Shown here piece after piece: positions 17,954-25,998 of a stretch of DNA of 64,000 bases. Origin of the DNA: Spirochaetota bacterium (GTDB lineage Bacteria > Spirochaetota > UBA12135 > COTS27); assembly GCA_013426755.1 (NCBI GenBank), contig AP019861.1:951638-1015637 (forward strand). The letters run 5' to 3'. Every line of letters begins with the position of its first letter. Position 1 is the first letter of the stretch. The translations under genes were made by a program, and so were the position numbers. The notes under the pieces are model-generated. The model searched no databases. It had not been told where the DNA came from and was given only the letters and a program-made list of their open reading frames with translations.

Positions 17954-17980
17954 TTTGCGGCAGTTTTGAGTGATTTTTTA
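17954..17980 (-). promoter_or_regulatory. Candidate sigma-28 (FliA) promoter for flgN-flgK-flgL-fliW
   Basis: On the minus strand, TAAA (17980-17977), exactly 15 bases, then GCCGCAAA (17961-17954). The enterobacterial sigma-28 consensus is TAAA-N15-GCCGATAA, so spacing is perfect and six of eight -10 bases agree. The -10 ends 28 bases before the flgN ATG, leaving a leader of roughly 20 bases. FlgK/FlgL/FlgN are classic late (class 3) genes. Confidence 0.6.
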
Positions 17981-18758
17981 TGGTAGTTTGTCCTTGATTT
18001 GCAGTTGATTTTACGGTTATTTCTTAACCATCAGTTAAATTTGGTGAGGTAATACAATTAGATCAGTAGTGTAAAATTCAATCAGTAACGTAGCATTCCA
18101 ATCGGTAACGTGGTATTCAATAAGTGGCGTAGCATTCAATCAGCTATGTATGATTGTTAAAAATACGTAGGACATTTGCAGTATAGGAGAAGGGAAGAAG
18201 GAAAAGAGAAGAATATGGTAAAAATATGGGAAAAGTGAGATTATTAGGATATTAAAAAATAGGTATGCCTAGGCTTTGATTCTATCTACGAATGATAGAG
18301 AAATTCTTAAAGTGAGTTTCTGCTTGGTAACAAAAAACTTAAAAGTTATAAAATTTGCTTAAATTTATAACCTTGTGTTATCAGAAATTGTGGCAAGGAA
18401 GGTGGAAATTTCTATGAATTTCCTATGAATTCTCAATAACAACCCCTAATGGAATTAAGAATTTTTTATAACCACGTAAATTTTTCTAGAGAATTCGTAT
18501 TTTTACAAGACTAGCTATTGAAATAGCGTAAAAATGATCGAATGCCGCAATAAATTTTTTTAAGCCAATTTTGACTGTGATTAGCAGTATTAGTAGGAAT
18601 AGGCTTATATAAGAACATGGAAATGACAGTAGTTAGTGGTAATAGTTAGTGGTAATAGGTTTATTAGGGCATGAAAAATTGGTTTACCTATGAGAAATAG
18701 GGTACGAAGAGGTAAACTTACCTGTGGGAAATATGCTATTTCACCTAGCGTAAAAGTC
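17981..18758. other. Gene-free AT-rich region
   Basis: With the flanks, about 1 kb (17926-18960) has no convincing coding sequence on either strand. 18050-18150 holds roughly 20-bp imperfect repeats around GTAACGTAGCATTCAATCAG. 18200-18650 shows no obvious structure. Two nearly identical pieces around CCTATGAGAAATAGGGTA and CCTGTGGGAAATATGCTA occur near 18690 and 18720. A small RNA or regulatory element cannot be excluded. Confidence 0.6.
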
Positions 18759-18971
18759 TAGCGTAGAACCTAGCGTAGAAGGGTAGTGATCAGTTAAGAA
18801 TTGCTAATAATTTAAGAAAACTCTTTGAAGCAATTTTTAATAAGGCTTATTAGAGCAATTGTAGAAGGATAGCGTAGAACCTAGCGTAGAAGGGTAGTGA
18901 TCAGTTAAGAATTGCTACTAATTTGAGAAAACTCTTTGAAGCAATTTTTAAGAAGGCTTATTAGAACAATT
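18759..18971. repeat. Tandem 102-bp duplication with 111-bp spacing, reaching the HdeD-like stop codon
   Basis: Copy 1 (18759-18860) and copy 2 (18870-18971) differ at only a few positions and are separated by 9 bases. They share TAGCGTAGAACCTAGCGTAG, GATCAGTTAAGAATTGCTA and CTCTTTGAAGCAATTTTTAA. The end of copy 2 includes the last codons and stop of the minus-strand gene at 18961, so copy 1 carries a duplicated gene tail. Each copy starts with a smaller TAGCGTAGAA doublet. Confidence 0.9.
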
Positions 18972-19461
18972 CACCAATTTTTCCGAAAGCGGTTAGCAGA
19001 AATGTTCCAGCAAGAATATAACTTAGCGCAATGATGCCTAGCGATGGAAAAATAATAAGTACAAGTCCTACGGTGATAAGCAGTAATGGAGCGCTTCTTT
19101 TCCATAACTTAGAAGAGGAATTGGTAAGGAGTAACGAGAAAACACCACTGATAACGACAAGTACCCCTACTACAATGGAGAATAATTTTAATGAAAATAC
19201 TGCGTTGAGAATCAGAAATAGTCCTAGCAAGCATTGTAAAACAGCTGTGAACATGCCTCCTGTGGATTTTCTCTTCAATGCGTAAGCAAAGTAGATAAGA
19301 TTGCTGACTAAGAGCAGAAAGCCAATAGTTGTGATAAGTCCATTGATACTTCCTACGGGATTAAATATGAGTATCATACTCAATCCAATAAGAACAACGA
19401 TATGGACAGTTTTCCATAGTTTGCTAGGTAGGGTATTTGATTGAATGAGGCGATGTTTCAT
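18961..19461 (-). CDS. HdeD-like (DUF308) small membrane protein
   Basis: 166 residues with about six transmembrane helices in three pairs, the layout of HdeD/DUF308 proteins linked in enterobacteria to acid resistance. Examples are LIGLSMILIFNPVG, LLGLFLILNAVFSL and LLLITVGLVLIIFPSLG, each an internal repeat of a helix with a GL-LI-NP-like turn, as expected for this family. No operon partner; it is flanked by repeat-rich gaps on both sides. Function in spirochaetes is unknown. Confidence 0.65.
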   Translation of the reverse strand: MKHRLIQSNTLPSKLWKTVHIVVLIGLSMILIFNPVGSINGLITTIGFLLLVSNLIYFAYALKRKSTGGMFTAVLQCLLGLFLILNAVFSLKLFSIVVGVLVVISGVFSLLLTNSSSKLWKRSAPLLLITVGLVLIIFPSLGIIALSYILAGTFLLTAFGKIGELF

Positions 19462-19499
19462 AGAAATTTTCTTATCACTTTCTAGGATTTTTTAGGACA

Positions 19500-19576
19500 T
19501 TTCAAAGATGCTTTAAAGATATTTCAAAGATATTTCAAGGATATTCTAAAGATATTTCAAGAATATTTTAGGGATA
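19500..19576. repeat. 11-bp tandem array, seven units
   Basis: Units such as TTTCAAAGATA, TTTCAAGGATA and TTTCAAGAATA repeat every 11 bases just upstream of the HdeD-like gene, where its promoter would be expected. Confidence 0.88.
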
Positions 19577-19665
19577 TGGACAAAGTGTATTATGAAAGAT
19601 TGATTTTTAGATGATATTTTACGGCGGGTGGTTAAGTATAAGTGCTCTTTTATGACGGTTTGAGG

Positions 19666-19790
19666 GATATTGTTTTAAGAATGTTGGGTAGATATTGCTT
19701 TAAGAATGTTGGGTAGATATTGCTTTAAGAACGTTGGGTAGATATTGCTTTAAAGACGTTCGGTAGATATTGCTTTAAGATTGAGTTTAG
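19666..19790. repeat. 25-bp tandem array, five units, overlapping the 3' end of coaDE
   Basis: GATATTGCTTTAAGA followed by A(T/C)GTTGGGTA repeats at 19666, 19691, 19716, 19741 and 19766. The last copies lie inside the coaDE coding sequence and encode its final residues and stop codon (19750-19752), so the array extends a gene tail into the intergenic region. Confidence 0.9.
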
Positions 19791-20979
19791 AAATAATTGT
19801 TTTAGCAAGGTTGCTTAGTTCTGTAAAGGCGTGGGGTGTGCTGTTATCGTATGAGAAGAGGTGTCCGTGATTGAGAGCGGAGAGGCTTTTTTTGAGGAGG
19901 CCAAGCCGTTCTTTTGCTGAGAGAGTCAGCGCTTCACGATTAGCCAATTCAGTTTTTGACAGATCGCGTGTTTGAAGGAGGCGTTTTTTTCGCTCAGTTT
20001 CACTGCAGTGAACATTGAGGACAAAGCCATTGCTTTCTTTAAGAAGGTCGTATTCAATCACCTGAGGAGCTTCTATGAGTAGGAGTCCTTGTTGGGTGGC
20101 TATGATTTGTTTGTAAGCACTGTGAATGTATGGGGCGAGTGTTTGCTGGAGGAATTGGAGGTCTTTTTTAGGATTAGGACGGTTGGGAGCAAAGATAATT
20201 TTACGAATATCTTGCTTTGAAAAAGGCGTTTTGAGTGAAAAATAGGTTGCTAGCTGCTGATTTAGCATAGGTTTTTCCCCTTGTGCTATCATTTCGTAAA
20301 GAGTGGCGACTATACTGTCCATATCAATGTGATGGGCTTCTATATTTGCCTTTTTAAGATTGGCTATGAGCTTGGGAATCAATGTTGATTTTCCTGACCC
20401 CATGCTGCCTGTGACAATGAGTTTGTATTGGTGGCGTAAGGTTTGTTCTAGTGATTGTTTGATGGGCAGGGGGACAAGTGAGGTTAGCGTTCCGCCTCTT
20501 AGTGCTAGTTTTTTGACTAGGCTAGAAGAGATGTCTTGATAGGTGCGATCGCACATAATGTAAATAACATTGGGCTTAAGGCCTAATGGTTTGAGTTGTG
20601 TTTCGTATCCGCTGTAAATCGTACGTTCATAGCTTAGGTCTTGCGTTGTTCGTAGTCCACGGATCACCGTAAAAATATTGCGTTCAATCATGAAATCATG
20701 TAAAAATCCATCCCAACTTACCAATTCAATTTTTTTCACCAGTGGCTGGCTGCTACGATTCATAGCAAAATGGGGGGTATCTGCAGTTGTGAAATGGTAA
20801 TCGATAGCTTTTTTTGTAAGAGCAAGCCGTTTAGGTAGTGGTAGCGAACTTTTTTTGTAATAATTGTCTAAAAGTACAATAATAAGGCTATCATCACAAA
20901 GGGTGAGCGCCTTCTCAATGACATTCAAATGTCCGTATGTGAGCGGGTCTGCTGAGATTGGAAATAGGGCTTGTTTCAT
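19750..20979 (-). CDS. Bifunctional phosphopantetheine adenylyltransferase / dephospho-CoA kinase (CoaD-CoaE fusion)
   Basis: One 409-residue chain holding the last two steps of coenzyme A synthesis. Residues 1-165 are a bacterial-type CoaD: FPISADPLTYGHLNVI (nucleotidyltransferase start with the GH motif), TVIRGLRTTQDLSYE and DISSSLVKKLALRGG. Residues about 185-400 are CoaE: P-loop GSMGSGKST (about 190-198), HIDMDSI, LLLIEAPQVIEYDLL, and NVHCSETERKKRLLQTRD. Separate bacterial CoaD and CoaE are about 160 and 200 residues, so both domains appear complete and no stop or frameshift lies between them. The fusion parallels animal CoA synthase in domain order. The tail is encoded by a 25-bp repeat. 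Confidence 0.9.
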   Translation of the reverse strand: MKQALFPISADPLTYGHLNVIEKALTLCDDSLIIVLLDNYYKKSSLPLPKRLALTKKAIDYHFTTADTPHFAMNRSSQPLVKKIELVSWDGFLHDFMIERNIFTVIRGLRTTQDLSYERTIYSGYETQLKPLGLKPNVIYIMCDRTYQDISSSLVKKLALRGGTLTSLVPLPIKQSLEQTLRHQYKLIVTGSMGSGKSTLIPKLIANLKKANIEAHHIDMDSIVATLYEMIAQGEKPMLNQQLATYFSLKTPFSKQDIRKIIFAPNRPNPKKDLQFLQQTLAPYIHSAYKQIIATQQGLLLIEAPQVIEYDLLKESNGFVLNVHCSETERKKRLLQTRDLSKTELANREALTLSAKERLGLLKKSLSALNHGHLFSYDNSTPHAFTELSNLAKTIISKLNLKAISTERL

Positions 20980-21110
20980 GAATCCTAATTGTAAAATGAT
21001 ATTTCCGTTCTAGAATAACAATTTTAGTCCGTTCTGTGAAAACTTTATTGCCATTTAGCCATTTTTACTAAGCAGTATTAATGACAATGAATTACAATCA
21101 GTTATAATTA

Positions 21111-21260
21111 ATCACAATTAATCATAATTAATCATAATTAATCACAATTAATCACAATTAATCACAATTAATCACAATTAATCACAATTAATCACAATTA
21201 ATCACAATTAATCACAATTAATCACAATTAATCACAATTAATCACAATTAATCACAATCA
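21111..21260. repeat. 10-bp tandem array, 15 units
   Basis: ATCACAATTA (with two ATCATAATTA variants and a final ATCACAATCA) repeats in exact 10-base steps for 150 bases. It lies between the coaDE start and the 3' end of the M24-like gene, 57 bases from the latter. It is the most regular array in the window. The rest of the 337-base gap has no gene. Confidence 0.97.
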
Positions 21261-21316
21261 ATAAGCTGTAAGACGGCACAGTCATGAGATTTGAAATGCA
21301 TTGATTTGAAGTGTCG

Positions 21317-22747
21317 TTAAAAAAAGTTAAGGAGTGCTCCGTTGTAGCTAGGTTCTTGTATGAAGTGAAGTTTAGGCTGGATTTTCGGTTGTTTAGGCTG
21401 AGTTTTTGTTTTAGTGTTACGATAAGCGCTCAGTTTTTTACGAATAAGCAAGCTTTCTGTAATATAGGGAGTAGGATAATTCAATTGTACGCTAGGAGAA
21501 GGGTTTTCTTGTACGAGAAGGTTTATAATTTCGTGTTGGGGGCTTGTAAGAAAATCCTGCAGCATCTCTTCTGTAAGCGGACTTAGGCGATGGTGTCCAT
21601 AACTTAGTAGCGTAGCAAAGATTCTGATATTATTTTGTGTTGGGGGTAGGAATTGGTTGAGATTTTGTGGGTCAGTTAGCAGTAATGCGAGTGATTTTTG
21701 GAATGATTCGTAGCGCTGAGTGAATTCTTCAGGTAGTGTTGTCGTTGCATAGGTGACTGTTTTAGCAAAATGAAGGGCAGCACCATTTCCGTCTAGGGCA
21801 ATATTGAAAATAATAACCGATGGGTCTGTGATCGAGGATGATGATATTGCAAGGTCTGTGGGTGATTTTCCTGTTGTTGTTGCTTTGGGTTGCATTGTAG
21901 ATGTGTTTTTAACAAAGCGAGCGCACTGTAATGTAAACCGCATAGATGCCGCTCCTTTGGTTTTGAGCGAGAGATAATGTCGGCATTCATTTTCAATGTA
22001 GTGAAGTGGGGCGTTTTGTTTGAGAAGACGGTAGCCGAAAACTGCGACCATTTCACATTGTACGTACATGTCGTGAATTGTCTTACAGTCTGCCTCTGTT
22101 AATCCAATGTGTGGTGTCAATACATTGTTAGCTGCCTTTGTTGTATAAGGATGTGAGAGCAATTTGAAGTCAATACGGGGTGATAGAGAATTGAGTGTTA
22201 TTTTAGATTTTTTAGATTTAAAAGTACTACGAAAACACAGTAAATCAGATATTGTAACGCTTTTTTCATCGTAATAAAGATGGATTTCAAAAGGAGTACT
22301 CTCACGAGGAGTAGTTTTTTGTGATTGAGTTGTTTTTTTGAGTGGAAATTTAAGTGAAAATCCCGCTAGTTTTATGAGTGCTTCTAAAATTTCGGTTATA
22401 TTGAGATAAATCGTTACATCGGTTGGAACGATGAAGCGTTTATCGGTCTGGAGTGTTATTGACGATTGATTGGTCTGGAATGTGGCTGATGATTGGGATG
22501 CTTTTTGTGTGGGGGAAATTGTCTTAGATAGGCTATGATTTCGATGAATGATGTGAAGTGGATAAGGAATGGGGTCGATGAGAAATAATTTTTTAATCGC
22601 TTGCGGATGAGCAGCAGTCGTCAATAGAAAAAGAATGCCATTATGGGCAAGAAACGTGTTATGAAGATGACGGTAGAGAATAGCTGGGGCGCGGGTAATT
22701 GTTCCCTTTGTTATAAGTGAAGAGTGGGTTTCGGAGGGGTGAGGCAT
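21317..22747 (-). CDS. Unknown protein, C-terminal half resembling a metal-less M24 (pita-bread) domain
   Basis: 476 residues, cytoplasmic by composition. Residues about 225-400 follow the M24 aminopeptidase pattern: LTEADCKTIHDMYVQCEMVA, APLHYIENECRHYL, then SVIIFNIALDGNGAALHFAK. In active enzymes the last stretch reads like vDhG..ynGY.sDitR; here the first metal aspartate is Asn and the second is His, so metal binding is probably lost. The N-terminal half would match the creatinase-like domain but carries Ser/Thr/Gln-rich inserts (about 75-105). Possibly a structural or binding pseudoenzyme. The family call is by eye; unrelated helical protein is the alternative. Confidence 0.4.
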   Translation of the reverse strand: MPHPSETHSSLITKGTITRAPAILYRHLHNTFLAHNGILFLLTTAAHPQAIKKLFLIDPIPYPLHIIHRNHSLSKTISPTQKASQSSATFQTNQSSITLQTDKRFIVPTDVTIYLNITEILEALIKLAGFSLKFPLKKTTQSQKTTPRESTPFEIHLYYDEKSVTISDLLCFRSTFKSKKSKITLNSLSPRIDFKLLSHPYTTKAANNVLTPHIGLTEADCKTIHDMYVQCEMVAVFGYRLLKQNAPLHYIENECRHYLSLKTKGAASMRFTLQCARFVKNTSTMQPKATTTGKSPTDLAISSSSITDPSVIIFNIALDGNGAALHFAKTVTYATTTLPEEFTQRYESFQKSLALLLTDPQNLNQFLPPTQNNIRIFATLLSYGHHRLSPLTEEMLQDFLTSPQHEIINLLVQENPSPSVQLNYPTPYITESLLIRKKLSAYRNTKTKTQPKQPKIQPKLHFIQEPSYNGALLNFF

Positions 22748-22998
22748 GATGATATTAACAAAATTACAGGAAATTTCTGCTCATTCTCTGCTCATTTTTA
22801 GTCGGTTAATCGATTTCTAAGTCTAAAAACTCTTTCTAATACGGTTTATGGGAGTTTCTCTAATAGAAGTTTCTCTATCTCCAAACAACTTTTTATCGGT
22901 TATTTATCGGTTGTTTAGAGGTTGATAGGAGTTTTTGATAGCAACCTTTAACGTGACTGGTTCTATAGGCTTCTAACGACGAGATGCCAGCAGCAGTT

Positions 22999-23496
22999 TT
23001 AGGAGCTTTTCTTTTTAAGGCGGTGCTGTTCTATTAAGTATTCTAAAGCAGCCATATAACTAAAAGCACCGAGCCCCGTAATAGTTCCCGTCGCCCGTGA
23101 AGAAAAGTAAGAATGATGTCTAAAAGCTTCACGAGTTGCAATGTTAGAGAGATGAACTTCAACGATAGGACATGTCATTACAGTCAACGCATCGTGAAGA
23201 GCAATCGAAGTATGTGAATATGCCCCTGGATTAAGGATGATTCCTATCAGATTAGCGTCATCGAGGAGACTGTGAATGAAATCGATGAGAGCACCTTCAT
23301 GATTGCTTTGAAAATCATTGATTTTTATGTTGAGGGTTGGATATGTGGCGGCGCGATGGTTTACTTGTGTAATTATTTCTTTAAGCGTTGTCGTTCCATA
23401 TAAATGTGGTTCGCGTTTGCCTAAGAGATTGAGATTGGGGCCATTGACAAGGGCAATGTTATTATTAATATTATCAATATTATGACTATTATTCAT
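22999..23496 (-). CDS. aroQ: 3-dehydroquinate dehydratase, type II
   Basis: Third step of the shikimate pathway, dehydrating 3-dehydroquinate. GPNLNLLGKREPHLYG contains the catalytic Arg and Tyr, NDFQSNHEGALIDFIH the substrate loop, NPGAYSHTSIALHDAL the catalytic His region and VEVHLSNIATREAFR the last active-site strand. The 165 residues are slightly longer than the usual 145-150 because of an Asn/Ile-rich N-terminus that overlaps repeat-like AT sequence; GPNLNLL would start about 19 residues in. It supplies chorismate for MenF encoded at 46.6 kb. Confidence 0.95.
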   Translation of the reverse strand: MNNSHNIDNINNNIALVNGPNLNLLGKREPHLYGTTTLKEIITQVNHRAATYPTLNIKINDFQSNHEGALIDFIHSLLDDANLIGIILNPGAYSHTSIALHDALTVMTCPIVEVHLSNIATREAFRHHSYFSSRATGTITGLGAFSYMAALEYLIEQHRLKKKSS

Positions 23497-23654
23497 CTTA
23501 AATCTTAATATTATTACTAAATGGAGACAATATGTTTGGGTAGGTTAAATGTGAACTGCATTGCTTCATCTTAAATCTTAATATTATTACTAAATGGAGG
23601 CATTATTGCTAAATGGAGACAATATGTTTCGATAGGTTAAATGTGAACTGCATT
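23494..23654. repeat. Duplication of the aroQ start and upstream region
   Basis: The stretch from the aroQ start codon upstream (23494-23562) recurs at 23567-23654: both share CATCTTAAATCTTAATATTA, TACTAAATGGAG, ACAATATGTTT and TAGGTTAAATGTGAACTGCA. The second copy carries an extra internal doublet (GGCATTATTGCTAAATGGAG). Beyond it, GGCTAACGT-containing copies occur at 23671 and 23704. The rest of 23497-23824 has no gene. The duplication may double a promoter or translation signal. Confidence 0.85.
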
Positions 23655-23824
23655 AGATTGTATTAAATAGGCTAACGTTAACTGAATTAGATCGTATTAA
23701 ATGGGCTAACGTCGGCTACCAACTTTATTATGACATGAATTACGCCATAGCACAAGAAATAAGGGATAGAAATGGACTACTGAAAGTAAAACACATCCCA
23801 AAAGAGGACTCATAAGAGAACTCA

Positions 23825-25837
23825 TCAGTCAATAATTTTTAGATAACGGATACAGAGATTGCTAGCGTTCATGACTTCTTTATAAAGGAGTAAAGCTTTT
23901 TCTAGGCGTATTTTTGCTTCCTGGTCGATATTTTTCTGCTGGTGAGCTGTATAAGTGGAATTTGAGGTATCAGTGGGTGAATTGGCGCCAGGATGGTCTG
24001 ACGCTGTGTTTTTTGTGAAGGTTGTATCACTAATATCGTAAAGTGCCCGCTGCATGACAATAGCAGTGAATTCTTTTTCAATAGAAGGGTGCTGCAGCCG
24101 TGAATTGAATGTGTCTAGTTTTTTAAGCAGGTTGGGAGATTTTGCTCGATTGGGATGTTTCAGGAATGTTTTAATGATGGTAGCAGCGCCTTTTCCTGTA
24201 TCGTGATAAGACTGCAATCGGTCAATAAGGCTCTGTGTGGCTTGATTGAACAGATTTTTTCTCTTTAAAAAGTCCTTAGCACCACTTCCAGCAGTCAATT
24301 GATGTTTCTGGCAGAGCTGATAAGCATTTTCTCTGAAATTGTCTTTGTGTGCAGAAATGGGGGCGTGCTGAGTGAAAAAATCACTCAATGCAAGGTAGGG
24401 AATCCCTTTAATAGGCTGGGCACGGGTTGAAGTATGAACCACCGGGAAGGAAAGATTATTACAATTTTCTTCAAACCACCGTTTATAAAGCTCCATAGCC
24501 GCGTCGGTATAAACGATTTGGTCGTTACGGCTGCGTATTGGGACGACGTCTTTTGAATTCATGATTGAGAATAGTCTTGTTTGGAATGTGTCTAGCCGAT
24601 TGATTTCTGAGAACCATTTCTCTTCATGAAAAGCACCTGAGAGATGATAGGCCTCACGTGAGTAAGCAAGATCAATGCCTGCTAAAGCAACAGCGCTAGG
24701 GTTAGCGTGTTTGACGATTTCAAACGCCACCGTTGCGACAGAACCGCCTACTTTTATATTGCCCTTAGGAGTAAAAAAACCTGTAAGATACGCATAATAG
24801 GGAGAAAAGTTATCGAACATGAAAATACGAGGAAATTTTCGCATTCCGTGATGACTGATCGAGGGTTCGGCAACGAGAATTGTTTTTTGCGTATGCGTAC
24901 TGGCAATGGCTTCTAGGTATTTTGCATTGGTTTTTTGCGGATCGATAGAGACCACAAGATCACAGCTAATACCATGTTTCAATAAAACAGCATAAGCTGT
25001 GTCGACAGCGATAACGAGAACATTGTTCTGATAACGTTTCAGAAATGGTATATCGGCTTCTAGAGAGGGAGCAGCACCAGCAATGACTACAGGATACCCC
25101 TTCATAACCGCTAATAATTGCGTAAGGGGAACGGCGTCGATAATGGCTGCGGTGTTTTTGATGAGGTTTCTAAACCACAGTTTCTCAAACCGACGAAATG
25201 TAGCGCGATTAATGGATTTTTCTTCCTGTTCGATTGTAATAGCCGATTGGATCGCTTCATAGAAAATGGGGTCGTTTGCAACTTCTTTAGGATTGCTGTG
25301 AAAACGAATGTGCTGCGTGGAATGATGTTTGAAGATGATAGCTAGGTTCTCACGAAATTGTGGAGTGAGCGTGGGAATCGCTTCTTTATGATGAGTGGGC
25401 TCTATTTCTGAACGAATGGCTGGAGCAGACACATTGCTCGCAGCGGCAGTTTCAATTAAATCTGAGAACATGTAGAAAAGCGGTGGCTGTGCTGCTGTCC
25501 TGTTCTTAACAAGCGTTTTGGGAAGGTAAGGACGTATGAGGTCTAGTAATTTGGTGTCGCGACAGATAATAACAATGGGAAGTGTTTTGTAGAGTTCAAG
25601 GGCCTGGGTGATGAGGGCAATATTGCCACACCCCAGTAGAAATACCATTGAAGGCGACGTTTGATTTTTGAATGGTTTTGTTAAAATACGGGTTGCTTCA
25701 GCACTAGGCGAATATTTGCTTGAAAGGGGGCGCATTGTTCCATGCGAGTCTTGATGGAAAACAACGGGTACAGAGTCCTTTTCCAGTTGTGCTGGCCTGA
25801 CTTGATAGGGATTTTTCACATTAAATGCAGCTAACAA
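23825..25837 (-). CDS. MAF-type motility-associated glycosyltransferase (DUF115 / 6-hydroxymethylpterin kinase-like)
   Basis: 670 residues. The central block has the MAF_flag10 signature: VVIAGAAPSLEADIPFL, VIAVDTAYAVLLKHGISCDL, VVSIDPQKTNAKYL, KVGGSVATVAFEIVKHANP and ALAGIDLAYSREAYHLSGA. Proteins of this family are linked to flagellin glycosylation (pseudaminic or legionaminic acid transfer) and motility in Campylobacter and Aeromonas, and occur widely in spirochaetes. Flanking N- and C-terminal parts are helical and less conserved; the C-terminus has a Thr/Ser-rich stretch. No sugar biosynthesis genes lie nearby, so the donor is unknown. Confidence 0.82.
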   Translation of the reverse strand: MLAAFNVKNPYQVRPAQLEKDSVPVVFHQDSHGTMRPLSSKYSPSAEATRILTKPFKNQTSPSMVFLLGCGNIALITQALELYKTLPIVIICRDTKLLDLIRPYLPKTLVKNRTAAQPPLFYMFSDLIETAAASNVSAPAIRSEIEPTHHKEAIPTLTPQFRENLAIIFKHHSTQHIRFHSNPKEVANDPIFYEAIQSAITIEQEEKSINRATFRRFEKLWFRNLIKNTAAIIDAVPLTQLLAVMKGYPVVIAGAAPSLEADIPFLKRYQNNVLVIAVDTAYAVLLKHGISCDLVVSIDPQKTNAKYLEAIASTHTQKTILVAEPSISHHGMRKFPRIFMFDNFSPYYAYLTGFFTPKGNIKVGGSVATVAFEIVKHANPSAVALAGIDLAYSREAYHLSGAFHEEKWFSEINRLDTFQTRLFSIMNSKDVVPIRSRNDQIVYTDAAMELYKRWFEENCNNLSFPVVHTSTRAQPIKGIPYLALSDFFTQHAPISAHKDNFRENAYQLCQKHQLTAGSGAKDFLKRKNLFNQATQSLIDRLQSYHDTGKGAATIIKTFLKHPNRAKSPNLLKKLDTFNSRLQHPSIEKEFTAIVMQRALYDISDTTFTKNTASDHPGANSPTDTSNSTYTAHQQKNIDQEAKIRLEKALLLYKEVMNASNLCIRYLKIID

Positions 25838-25877
25838 GTATATTGCAGGAATTGGAACAATAAAATTGGAGCAATCT

Positions 25878-25924
25878 AACGTTTCAGGTTTTAACGTTTC
25901 AGATTTTAACGTTTCAGGTTTTAA
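25878..25924. repeat. 15-bp triplet repeat upstream of maf
   Basis: AACGTTTCAGGTTTT occurs three times at 15-base spacing (25878, 25893, 25908), about 40 bases before the maf start, where a promoter or operator would lie. Confidence 0.8.
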
Positions 25925-25998
25925 AGGATATGAGATCGTTTGCTAATGAAAGCCCATATATAGAGCATTGTAGTTGCGAGGTGTGAATCGTGATATCG

